Notes under the pieces: generated by a model
What the model saw: the letters and a program-made list of their open reading frames with translations, nothing else
The model's database searches: none
Told to the model about the DNA's origin: nothing
Program-made: the position numbers and the translations under genes
Shown here: piece by piece, positions 55,803-63,323 of the stretch
Layout of the letters: every line of letters begins with the position of its first letter
Numbering within the stretch: position 1 is the stretch's first letter
Assembly (NCBI GenBank): GCA_026418295.1
Contig: JAOABP010000003.1
Coordinates: 62,001-126,000, forward strand
Length of the DNA: 64,000 nucleotides
Direction of reading: 5' to 3'
From: Caldifarciminota bacterium
GTDB taxonomy: Bacteria; Hydrothermota; Tepidihabitantia; Tepidihabitantales; Tepidihabitantaceae

Positions 55803-56294
55803 TCAGATCCGGAACGGACTGTCCGTGCATCCCTCATAACGAACCTCATCCACCTCTTCACCACCACCGGCACCCCGGTAAAGCCGGTCCGGAAAATTCA
55901 GCACCCTGCCCGCAACCCTGCCGACATTTTTGTATCCGTGCACCACTCCGGGCGGTACCAGCAGTATTCCCGGACTGGTTTCCCCCAGCCTCAGCTCAAT
56001 CCGCCTGCCCGCAGTCGCCGAGCCCGCACGGTTGTCCCAGAGCACCACCAGAAAATCGGACGGACCGGCAAAGACGAAAAGGTCGGTCTGAAACCGGTGC
56101 TCATGCGGACCGCGCACCACGCCCGGCAGGGTCTCGGAAACATAACCCATCACCGGCTGATGCATTGGTCCGGAACCGCTGTCAAACCAGTCCTGCCGGA
56201 ACACCTCTGCCAGCCAGCCCCGGCTGTCGGAATGCACCACCAGCCCTGCCAGCCACACCCCTGAAATCTCCAGCTCCTGAAACCGGGGTCTCAC
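55803..56294 (-). CDS. rfbC: dTDP-4-dehydrorhamnose 3,5-epimerase-like cupin
   Basis: 163 aa from GTG 56294, which overlaps the upstream stop (GTGA). Cupin with the family landmarks DSRGWLAEVFRQDWF, VRGPHEHRFQTDLF (His of the catalytic pair) and LLVPPGVVHGYKNV. It is shorter than classical RmlC and the usual RGLHxQ reads RGPHEH, so it may be an RmlC relative with another dTDP-sugar substrate. The ORF extension to 56420 overlaps rmlA and was rejected. No rmlD is present. Confidence 0.8.
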   Translation of the reverse strand: MRPRFQELEISGVWLAGLVVHSDSRGWLAEVFRQDWFDSGSGPMHQPVMGYVSETLPGVVRGPHEHRFQTDLFVFAGPSDFLVVLWDNRAGSATAGRRIELRLGETSPGILLVPPGVVHGYKNVGRVAGRVLNFPDRLYRGAGGGEEVDEVRYEGCTDSPFRI

Positions 56295-57352
56295 AGCTCC
56301 ACCTCGCTTGCATCGGAAAGCAGCAGTTTCAGACTGCCGCCGGACTGACCACCGGCTCGGACCCGCACCTCCCTGCCCAGCAGGCTCTCGCTCATCCTCC
56401 GCACCCCGGAGATCACACACCTTTCCAGAATCACCGAATGCTCAATCTCGGAACCGGAAATCTCACACCCGGCACTGACCGAAACAAAAGGACCGATACG
56501 GGAGTTATCAATCCGGCACCCTGCGCCGATGACCACCGGACCCGAGAGCTCGCAGTTGCTGAGCCGGGCGCCCGCCTCAATCCGCACCGGACCGGTGATC
56601 CGGCAGTTGTCAACCGTACCTGCCACCACCTGCTGTTTGAAGCTTGCCAGCACCTGCCGGTTCGCCGCCAGCAGATCATCCTTCTTGCCGGTATCCAGCC
56701 ACCAGCCGGGAAGCACAATCGGCAGCACCCTTCTGCCCTGCTCAATCAGCCCCTGAATCGCCTCGGTGATCTCCAGCTCCCCGCGTGCGGAAAACTTGAG
56801 CTGTTCAATCACCTGATGAATCACCGGGGAGAAGATATAAACTCCGACCAGCGCCAGACTGGAGGGCGGCTCTGCCGGCTTCTCCACCAGCCGGACCACC
56901 GCTCCGTTCTTCAGCTCTGCCACTCCGAACCGCCGCGGGTCGCTGACCTCCTTGAGCATGATCACCGCATCCGCACCGCCGGACGAAAAAAGTGTCAGCC
57001 CCGGTTCAAGCCCGTCCTGAAGCAGATTGTCGCCCAGATACATCACAAACGGCTCTGTGCCTAAAAAATCCCGGCTCACCTTTACCGCATGTGCCAGCCC
57101 GAGCGGCTCCTCCTGCCGGATATAGGTCACCTGAAAGTTCCAGCGCCGGCCATCACCGACAAACTCCTGAATCTGCGCCCCGGTCTCAGGTGAAACCACA
57201 ATCCCGACCTCCTCCAGCCCGGCAACCATCAGATGTTCAAGCACATAGGAAAGAATCGGCCGGTTTGCCACCGGCACCAGCTGTTTGGGAATCGTCCAGG
57301 TCAGGGGCCGCAGCCTTGTCCCCCTGCCACCGCAAAGTACCAGCGCCCGCAT
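56291..57352 (-). CDS. rfbA: Glucose-1-phosphate thymidylyltransferase (long form)
   Basis: Makes dTDP-glucose from glucose-1-phosphate and dTTP. 353 aa from ATG 57352. Nucleotide-binding LCGGRGTRLRPLTW at the N-terminus, PKQLVPVANRP, and a C-terminal left-handed beta-helix (about 245-340) with hexapeptide-like repeats (CRITGPVRIEAGARLSNCEL). The long form with a beta-helix differs from E. coli RmlA and resembles enzymes of secondary-metabolite and surface-sugar loci. First gene of rmlA-rmlC-rmlB-RecG-like; its start lies seven bases after the -10 box. Confidence 0.93.
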   Translation of the reverse strand: MRALVLCGGRGTRLRPLTWTIPKQLVPVANRPILSYVLEHLMVAGLEEVGIVVSPETGAQIQEFVGDGRRWNFQVTYIRQEEPLGLAHAVKVSRDFLGTEPFVMYLGDNLLQDGLEPGLTLFSSGGADAVIMLKEVSDPRRFGVAELKNGAVVRLVEKPAEPPSSLALVGVYIFSPVIHQVIEQLKFSARGELEITEAIQGLIEQGRRVLPIVLPGWWLDTGKKDDLLAANRQVLASFKQQVVAGTVDNCRITGPVRIEAGARLSNCELSGPVVIGAGCRIDNSRIGPFVSVSAGCEISGSEIEHSVILERCVISGVRRMSESLLGREVRVRAGGQSGGSLKLLLSDASEVEL

Positions 57353-57359
57353 TCCTATA

Positions 57360-57388
57360 ATTATCCACCCGCTGTCAATGACTGTCAA
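57360..57388 (-). promoter_or_regulatory. Leaderless-type promoter of the rml operon
   Basis: Minus strand: TTGACA 57388-57383, 17-bp spacer, GATAAT 57365-57360, seven bases to ATG 57352. A second TTGACA lies inside the spacer. Confidence 0.7.
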
Positions 57389-57423
57389 GCAAAACTCCCG
57401 AAACAGCCTCAATCTACACCTGC

Positions 57424-57452
57424 TTGACATTCCCAAGTCAAAATACTATAAT
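57424..57452 (+). promoter_or_regulatory. Perfect-consensus leaderless promoter
   Basis: TTGACA 57424-57429, 17-bp spacer, TATAAT 57447-57452, five bases, ATG 57458. Both hexamers and the spacer equal the sigma70 consensus. The predicted start (57459 plus or minus 1) falls on the ATG, and no Shine-Dalgarno exists. Confidence 0.9.
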
Positions 57453-57457
57453 TAGTT

Positions 57458-57679
57458 ATGCCGATCAGAGAATTTATCTGCTGCTCCTGTGGTCATCAGT
57501 TTGAGGAGCTGATTCTGAGCGCGCACGATGAAAAGAACCTCGTCTGTCCCAGCTGCGGCAGTTGCGAACTCAACCGCTGTTTTTCGGTGTTCGGTGTCTC
57601 CGGAGCAGAGAAAAAGGTTAAAACCACCGGCTCGAGCTGCAGCCGCTGCTCCAGTCACAACTGCAGCTCCTGCGGTTAA
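57458..57679 (+). CDS. FmdB-like zinc-ribbon protein
   Basis: 73 aa. N-terminal PIREFICCSCGHQFEELI and LVCPSCGS form a CxxC...CxxC zinc ribbon of the FmdB type. The tail is unusually rich in Ser/Cys (SSCSRCSSHNCSSCG), adding more possible metal ligands. Function unknown; such proteins are thought to be small regulators. It sits under a perfect promoter directly ahead of the HU gene (11-nt gap) and a tiny ribosomal-type gene, so it is likely strongly expressed. Confidence 0.85.
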   Translation: MPIREFICCSCGHQFEELILSAHDEKNLVCPSCGSCELNRCFSVFGVSGAEKKVKTTGSSCSRCSSHNCSSCG

Positions 57680-57690
57680 GGAGGAAAATT

Positions 57691-57987
57691 ATGACGATTA
57701 AAAAGGCGGATCTGGTTGAAACGATTGCCCGACAGATGGCACCCGCGGTTACCAAGCGGGATGTTGCCCGGATTGTCCAACTGTTCATCGATGAACTCTG
57801 CCGGGCACTCCAGGAGGGCAACCGGGTGGAAATTCGCGGGTTCGGCGTGCTGGCAACCAAAGTGCGTAAACCCAAGCTCGCCCGCAACCCCAAAACCAAG
57901 GCACCGGTACCCGTGCCCCCGCGCCGGGTGCCGGTATTCAAGGCTTCGCGCCTGCTTAAAGCCAGTCTGGGCCAGGTTCAGCAATAA
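57691..57987 (+). CDS. HU/IHF-family nucleoid protein
   Basis: 98 aa DNA-bending protein. N-terminal KKADLVETIARQM helix pair, the RVEIRGFGVLATKVRKPKLARNP region containing the DNA-contacting beta arms, and the VPVFKASRLLK C-terminus are diagnostic. GGAGG lies before ATG 57691. The arm contains PKTKAPVPVPP in place of the usual RNPxTGEx pattern. It shares the operon with the zinc-ribbon and the small basic gene. Confidence 0.96.
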   Translation: MTIKKADLVETIARQMAPAVTKRDVARIVQLFIDELCRALQEGNRVEIRGFGVLATKVRKPKLARNPKTKAPVPVPPRRVPVFKASRLLKASLGQVQQ

Positions 57988-58001
57988 AAGGAGCGGAAAT
58001 A

Positions 58002-58097
58002 ATGCCCTGTGGCAGAAAACGGAAACTGCGCAAGGTCAAACGGCACAAGTTCAAGAAAAGACGCAAGGCACTGCGCCACAAGAAGAAAATCCGGTAA
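58002..58097 (+). CDS. 31-residue basic protein, bS22/mS38 (AURKAIP1/COX24)-like
   Basis: Begins MPCGRKRKLRKVKRHKFKK and ends RHKKKIR; more than half of the 31 residues are Lys or Arg. The pattern (KRKxxKxxxHKxKKRRKxxRHKKK) is that of the AURKAIP1/COX24-domain miniproteins, related to the small-subunit ribosomal proteins mS38 and mycobacterial bS22. Start ATG 58002 has AAGGAG eight bases upstream, 14 nt after the HU stop. It is too short for routine gene calling. Ribosomal location is inferred from the family. Confidence 0.8.
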   Translation: MPCGRKRKLRKVKRHKFKKRRKALRHKKKIR

Positions 58098-58220
58098 TTT
58101 TGGGCGCTAATCTGGGCTGAAACTGTTTTCTGTCCGGCTTGGGACCGGGCTGAAAGCCCTAATTGCAATCGGTTCGGGCATTGACTTGACCAGTCTGCAC
58201 AATAAACTGAAAAGTGCAGG
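58098..58220 (+). promoter_or_regulatory. Intergenic region with promoter of the sugar transferase
   Basis: A small hairpin (GGGCT-GAA-AGCCC, 58147-58159) may weakly end the HU operon. TTGACT 58181-58186, 16-bp spacer and TAAACT 58203-58208 give a predicted start near 58215, six bases before ATG 58221. Confidence 0.5.
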
Positions 58221-59534
58221 ATGAATTCCAACGGGAAAAACGCGCCCGAATCGGCGCAGAACAGTGCGGCCGTTGTTGCCCTGGAACTGCTCTTTCTCCT
58301 GCTCATCATCGCCATCCTGCGCCTAATCTTCTCCCCGAACTCAACCGGCGCCACCACCGTCCTGATGATCTGGCTTCTGCTTACCCTTGCCTCCTATCTG
58401 GTCGGCGAATTTGAGTCTGCCACCCGCATCAACTACGGACTGACCACCCGCACTCAGGCGGCATTCGCCCTCACCTTCGTTACCTACGGCCTCGTCCACC
58501 AGCTCTGGTCCTGGTGCGAAGAACTCACGATCGCCTTCTGGCTCGCCTTCTGGACCTACCTCACCTTCATCGCCCCGCTTGTCGGCATCCTGATCCGCCG
58601 GATGTTTCCCCAGCAGGTCCTCTTTGTCACCGACTTCAATCAGGACAAAAGGCAACTGCTCCGTTGGTGGGGTTTTGACTGTGCGGAAACAATTCCGATT
58701 GACGCCCTTTCCGAATGGCTTCACCAGAACGCGGAACCGGTTGGCAGGGTCAGCCGGCTTCCGCTCATCGTGATTGACACCACCGACCTGCGCACCGAGC
58801 AGCTGGTTTCCACCCTTGCCCCCTGCTACTTCATCGACTTCATCGGGGTCCGCTCCTTCCGGATGTCCGCCTACCTACTCGGACCCCATCCCCGGCTCCT
58901 CGGGCCCTTTGCCCACGAGGGCATCAACCGACGGCTCAAACGCCTGATTGACATCTTCATCTCCGCAACCGCCCTGCTCGTGCTCTCTCCGCTCATGCTC
59001 CTGGTCGCCCTACTGATCAAACTCACCAGCCCCGGTCCGGTCTTCTATCGCCACCGCCGGCTCGGCAGAAATATGCGTCCGTTTGGGGTACTCAAATTCC
59101 GGACTATGTTTGTTGATGCCGACCGCCGGCTCGAGGAGATCCTCAGAACCGACCCGGAAAAGCGGGCGGAGTTTGAAAAGACCTTCAAGCTCAAAAACGA
59201 CCCCCGGGTCACCTCAATCGGCAGATTCCTGCGTCGCACCTCGCTCGATGAACTGCCCCAGCTTCTCAATGTCCTTGCCGGGCAGATGTCGCTCGTCGGA
59301 CCCAGGCCGATCGTGGAAAAGGAGATCCAGTACTATCAGGACTACTCCCTGCTCCTTTTCCGCGTCCCACCGGGCCTGACCGGCCTCTGGCAGGTCTCGG
59401 GCAGAACCGATACCACCTACGACGAACGGGTAAGACTGGACACCCGCTATGTCCGGGAATGGACCATCTGGGGCGATCTGCTCATCATCCTCAGAACCGT
59501 CCCGGCGGTGCTTGCCCGCAAAGGTGCCTACTGA
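58221..59534 (+). CDS. WbaP-like polyprenyl-phosphate sugar-1-phosphate transferase
   Basis: Starts surface-polysaccharide assembly by moving a sugar-1-phosphate onto undecaprenyl phosphate. 437 aa. Four N-terminal membrane helices, a CoA-binding-like middle domain (about 130-235), one more hydrophobic segment (IFISATALLVLSPLMLLVAL), then the bacterial sugar transferase domain with PVFYRHRRLGRNMRPF, LKFRTM, RRTSLDELPQLLNVL and SLVGPRP. Which sugar it uses cannot be told. It may use products of the nearby rml genes. Confidence 0.94.
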   Translation: MNSNGKNAPESAQNSAAVVALELLFLLLIIAILRLIFSPNSTGATTVLMIWLLLTLASYLVGEFESATRINYGLTTRTQAAFALTFVTYGLVHQLWSWCEELTIAFWLAFWTYLTFIAPLVGILIRRMFPQQVLFVTDFNQDKRQLLRWWGFDCAETIPIDALSEWLHQNAEPVGRVSRLPLIVIDTTDLRTEQLVSTLAPCYFIDFIGVRSFRMSAYLLGPHPRLLGPFAHEGINRRLKRLIDIFISATALLVLSPLMLLVALLIKLTSPGPVFYRHRRLGRNMRPFGVLKFRTMFVDADRRLEEILRTDPEKRAEFEKTFKLKNDPRVTSIGRFLRRTSLDELPQLLNVLAGQMSLVGPRPIVEKEIQYYQDYSLLLFRVPPGLTGLWQVSGRTDTTYDERVRLDTRYVREWTIWGDLLIILRTVPAVLARKGAY

Positions 59535-59546
59535 AACTGGTCCGGC

Positions 59547-59575
59547 TTGACTTCTCCTGTCCGCTGGTAAATAAT
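59547..59575 (+). promoter_or_regulatory. Promoter of the double Lrp-like gene
   Basis: TTGACT 59547-59552, 17-bp spacer, AATAAT 59570-59575. Predicted start near 59582, leader about 10 nt, no clear Shine-Dalgarno before ATG 59592. Confidence 0.5.
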
Positions 59576-59591
59576 TATCCCGCAAAACCCT

Positions 59592-60503
59592 ATGATCCTG
59601 GAACCGCCTGACCTGCTTGCCCTGCGCCTTGCTGAAACCCGGCACTACCTGTTTGACCATCCGGACCTCAGAAATGCCGGCTTCACCATCCAAGCCTACC
59701 GTGCTCGGCTTGACCGTCTCGCCAGCGCCGGCATCCTCCGCTCCTTCCACCTGACCTTGGTTGTCCCGCCCCTTGCCGGCGGCAACTGGGCATGGGCTGC
59801 CCTGCTTGGCAGAGCAGAAGCACCTTACGACACCGCCCATCAGCTTACCAGCCGGCTTCCCTTTATTACCGAAATCCTTTTCAACGCCTGCTTCCCGGCA
59901 AACATCGGACCCAACCTTGCCCTGCTCTTCTTCTCCCGGGACCTGGAAAATGAAACCCGCTTCATCCAGAACCTTGCCGGTCTGCGGGAACTTGAGGTGT
60001 TCAAAATCCGGGAATACTCCTATCCGGTTTCCTTGCCCCTGTCGGGCGAGGAAAAGGCCTTCATCCGGTTTCTGATCCGGAACCCGGATGCGGATGCCCA
60101 GACCATCTCTACCCACTTTGGCCAGAACGAAAACTGGGTCCGGGCAAAACTGGACCGGCTCCTCTGGACCGAGGAAAACCACTTCGGCATCTTCCGGATC
60201 CAGCCGGCAATTGACTGGTCAAAAGCGGAAAACTTCGGCCATTTCCACTTCCTTTTGGAAACCGGGCACCGGCCTGAGGAGATTGCCCGGCTAACCGCAG
60301 AAAACGGCTTCCAGCTGGTGATGTCCGGCAGACCGCTCGGAGGCAGATACCTGACCCTGGAGGCGGATGTCTGGGGCATGCCCGAACTGATCAACCGGAT
60401 CGACCTGCTGGAACGGCTTAACGGGGTCCGGGTTGTCGCAATCGTCTACAACCAGGAGGTCCTAATAAACACCACCTGGGTTGAAAAACTCCTCGGCACC
60501 TGA
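59592..60503 (+). CDS. Tandem Lrp/AsnC-like winged-helix protein
   Basis: 303 aa with two similar halves. Each begins with a winged-helix-like segment (TIQAYRARLDRLASAGILRSF near residue 32; AQTISTHFGQNENWVRAKLDR near 175) and continues into an alternating beta/alpha domain like the Lrp ligand domain (FGHFHFLLETGHRPEEIARL). Two Lrp-like units in one chain could form an internal dimer. No signal peptide. Target genes are unknown. It is followed by 297 bases and then the trailer end of the CRISPR array. Confidence 0.65.
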   Translation: MILEPPDLLALRLAETRHYLFDHPDLRNAGFTIQAYRARLDRLASAGILRSFHLTLVVPPLAGGNWAWAALLGRAEAPYDTAHQLTSRLPFITEILFNACFPANIGPNLALLFFSRDLENETRFIQNLAGLRELEVFKIREYSYPVSLPLSGEEKAFIRFLIRNPDADAQTISTHFGQNENWVRAKLDRLLWTEENHFGIFRIQPAIDWSKAENFGHFHFLLETGHRPEEIARLTAENGFQLVMSGRPLGGRYLTLEADVWGMPELINRIDLLERLNGVRVVAIVYNQEVLINTTWVEKLLGT

Positions 60504-60800
60504 GACCCAACCGTAGGGGGGACCGTCCCCCCCAGGATAACGCCACGACGGGTCCTTAGTCGTAACTATCAGCAAAAATTAAACTTAAAAACAGAATTTC
60601 ATCCGGGTGTTACCCCCTAACCATACTCTAACTGGCAGGAAACCCGGGACTGGATCGCGAGGATCCGCAAACCGAAAACTCACCTACAGAAAACCCCGGA
60701 TTACCAACCTCACCGCCAGAACCGCATACCATTTTAACCCTATATTTTTACGACATCCTATTAAAATACCACATAACAGCCAATAAACCGCCTGTCCCCA
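60504..60800. other. Non-coding stretch between regulator gene and CRISPR trailer
   Basis: No gene is visible. A perfect GC hairpin (GGGGGGA-CCG-TCCCCCC, 60516-60532) lies 12 nt after the regulator stop but has no T-run on either strand. A second short inverted repeat is ACGAC/GTCGT at 60545-60563. The sequence becomes AT-rich near the array. Being at the array's 3' end in its transcribed direction, it is the trailer, not the leader. Confidence 0.5.
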
Positions 60801-63323
60801 GTTTCAATCCTTGTTTTATTGGAAGTCCCATCACAACGCCCTTTTCAGCTAAATAAACCAGCAACACTAACAATTGTTTCAATCCTTGTTTTATTGGAAG
60901 TCCCATCACAACCATTTCTTGGTTATTAGATGTTATCAAAATATATTGTTTCAATCCTTGTTTTATTGGAAGTCCCATCACAACTCACATATGAATTATA
61001 CATAATTTTCATTCTTCTGTGTTTCAATCCTTGTTTTATTGGAAGTCCCATCACAACTCTTATCCGAAAACTCATATGAAAATAAAACAGTTGTTTCAAT
61101 CCTTGTTTTATTGGAAGTCCCATCACAACCTGTCGACGGCTTTTAATCCAGACTTGAAGTAGCGCCGTTTCAATCCTTGTTTTATTGGAAGTCCCATCAC
61201 AACCGATTTCAGGCAAGCGAGCGTCAAGTTTCCGTAGAGTTTCAATCCTTGTTTTATTGGAAGTCCCATCACAACGGAGGATTTTTGGAACGAAATACAT
61301 AAAAAACTATTGTTTCAATCCTTGTTTTATTGGAAGTCCCATCACAACTACATACCACCGGTTAACTACCAGCCGATCTCTTTGTTTCAATCCTTGTTTT
61401 ATTGGAAGTCCCATCACAACAAAACCTTGGAAATATCGGTTTAGGACGCAGATTGTCGTTTCAATCCTTGTTTTATTGGAAGTCCCATCACAACAATCGT
61501 CAATACTCTCCTGATGCAAACTATGTTTAGTTTCAATCCTTGTTTTATTGGAAGTCCCATCACAACGAAGCAGATTTTTGGCAATTGCCGCAATCAATGC
61601 CGTTTCAATCCTTGTTTTATTGGAAGTCCCATCACAACCACCGATTTCTTGGACACACGCAGTTATTTTGCCTTTGTTTCAATCCTTGTTTTATTGGAAG
61701 TCCCATCACAACGCATAACTATTATCGATACGCAAGAGATTGAAAAGTTTCAATCCTTGTTTTATTGGAAGTCCCATCACAACCCGCAGGTTGGTGGCAC
61801 TGTGGTTCGGGCGGGGACGAGGTTTCAATCCTTGTTTTATTGGAAGTCCCATCACAACAATCCGGTTGCAAACTTGCGGCCAAAACCTATTTTTCGTTTC
61901 AATCCTTGTTTTATTGGAAGTCCCATCACAACCCCTCCCCCTTTGGAAGAACCTTTGCCCGAAATCGTGTTTCAATCCTTGTTTTATTGGAAGTCCCATC
62001 ACAACCAATCCTTTGTCTCGGATTACAAAAGGATATATCCTAGTTTCAATCCTTGTTTTATTGGAAGTCCCATCACAACTGGGCGTAGGCATTGCCCCGG
62101 TTGTTGTAGGCCTGTTTCAATCCTTGTTTTATTGGAAGTCCCATCACAACCTCCAGGGCCTTGGTGAGATCTGCTATAGCTCGGTCAGTTTCAATCCTTG
62201 TTTTATTGGAAGTCCCATCACAACTTAGAGAGAGTTGGGATAGCAGGCGGCAGTAATATGTTTCAATCCTTGTTTTATTGGAAGTCCCATCACAACAAAA
62301 CTGACGGGAAAATGAAGGGACGAAAATATGGAAGTTTCAATCCTTGTTTTATTGGAAGTCCCATCACAACGTCACCCCTGTTGGCGTAGGCAATCCCCCG
62401 GTTGTAAGTTTCAATCCTTGTTTTATTGGAAGTCCCATCACAACTTTCTCAATTTGATCATTCTTAACTATTCTTGATCTAGTTTCAATCCTTGTTTTAT
62501 TGGAAGTCCCATCACAACCAGTAATAAAAGAAGTAAAAAAAGCAATGGCAGAGTATGTTTCAATCCTTGTTTTATTGGAAGTCCCATCACAACTTTGTTA
62601 CCTTTCTTTTTAGTCTCTCACATATCGAGTTTCAATCCTTGTTTTATTGGAAGTCCCATCACAACTAGAAGATGCTTCTACAAAATTGTCCAAATTTGTG
62701 TTTCAATCCTTGTTTTATTGGAAGTCCCATCACAACCTTTTAAGCAATGCAAAAAAAGTTAATTTTTGCTAGTTTCAATCCTTGTTTTATTGGAAGTCCC
62801 ATCACAACCTCTGTTTTTGTCGGTAGAAACGATTCCAGTTTAAGTTTCAATCCTTGTTTTATTGGAAGTCCCATCACAACTTCCAATCGCGGGCAAAAAG
62901 CACAAGCTGCATTTTTGGTTTCAATCCTTGTTTTATTGGAAGTCCCATCACAACAGCGAGGGAGCTTGCCCAAAAGCTCGGAGTTTCCCGGTTTCAATCC
63001 TTGTTTTATTGGAAGTCCCATCACAACATGCTCGAAGATATCGGAGTATCAAGGTACATTCCTAGTTTCAATCCTTGTTTTATTGGAAGTCCCATCACAA
63101 CCTTCCGGGCAAAGGTTCTTCCAAAGGAGGAGGGTGAAGTTTCAATCCTTGTTTTATTGGAAGTCCCATCACAACACGAAAGAGCTTCCCGTCTTTCAGA
63201 AAATAAAACCGAGTTTCAATCCTTGTTTTATTGGAAGTCCCATCACAACACCGCCTGCATCACGGCGACGACCCAAGAAAACGAAGGTTTCAATCCTTGT
63301 TTTATTGGAAGTCCCATCACAAC
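60801..63323 (-). CRISPR. CRISPR array, 35 identical 37-bp repeats and 34 spacers
   Basis: Repeats start every 71-75 bp from 60801 to 63287; spacers are 34-38 bp. On the plus strand each repeat begins GTTTCAATCC and ends CCCATCACAAC. On the minus strand it ends in GGATTGAAAC, the usual crRNA 5'-handle sequence of type I/III systems, so the array is read on the minus strand with the newest spacers near 63323. That agrees with the AT-rich leader, its promoter and cas4 all lying on that side. All 35 copies read identically, including the trailer-end copy at 60801-60837. Open frames of up to 227 codons across the array are artefacts: the repeat lacks stops in five of six frames. The cas type cannot be set from cas4 alone. 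Confidence 0.99.

Noticed and set aside
60516-60532. GC hairpin after the Lrp-like gene as an intrinsic terminator
   Set aside because: The stem is perfect but neither strand has a following T-run.
60504-60800. Region 60504-60800 as the CRISPR leader
   Set aside because: The repeat orientation (GGATTGAAAC at its 3' end on the minus strand), the TTGACA/TAAGAT promoter and cas4 all place the leader at the other end.
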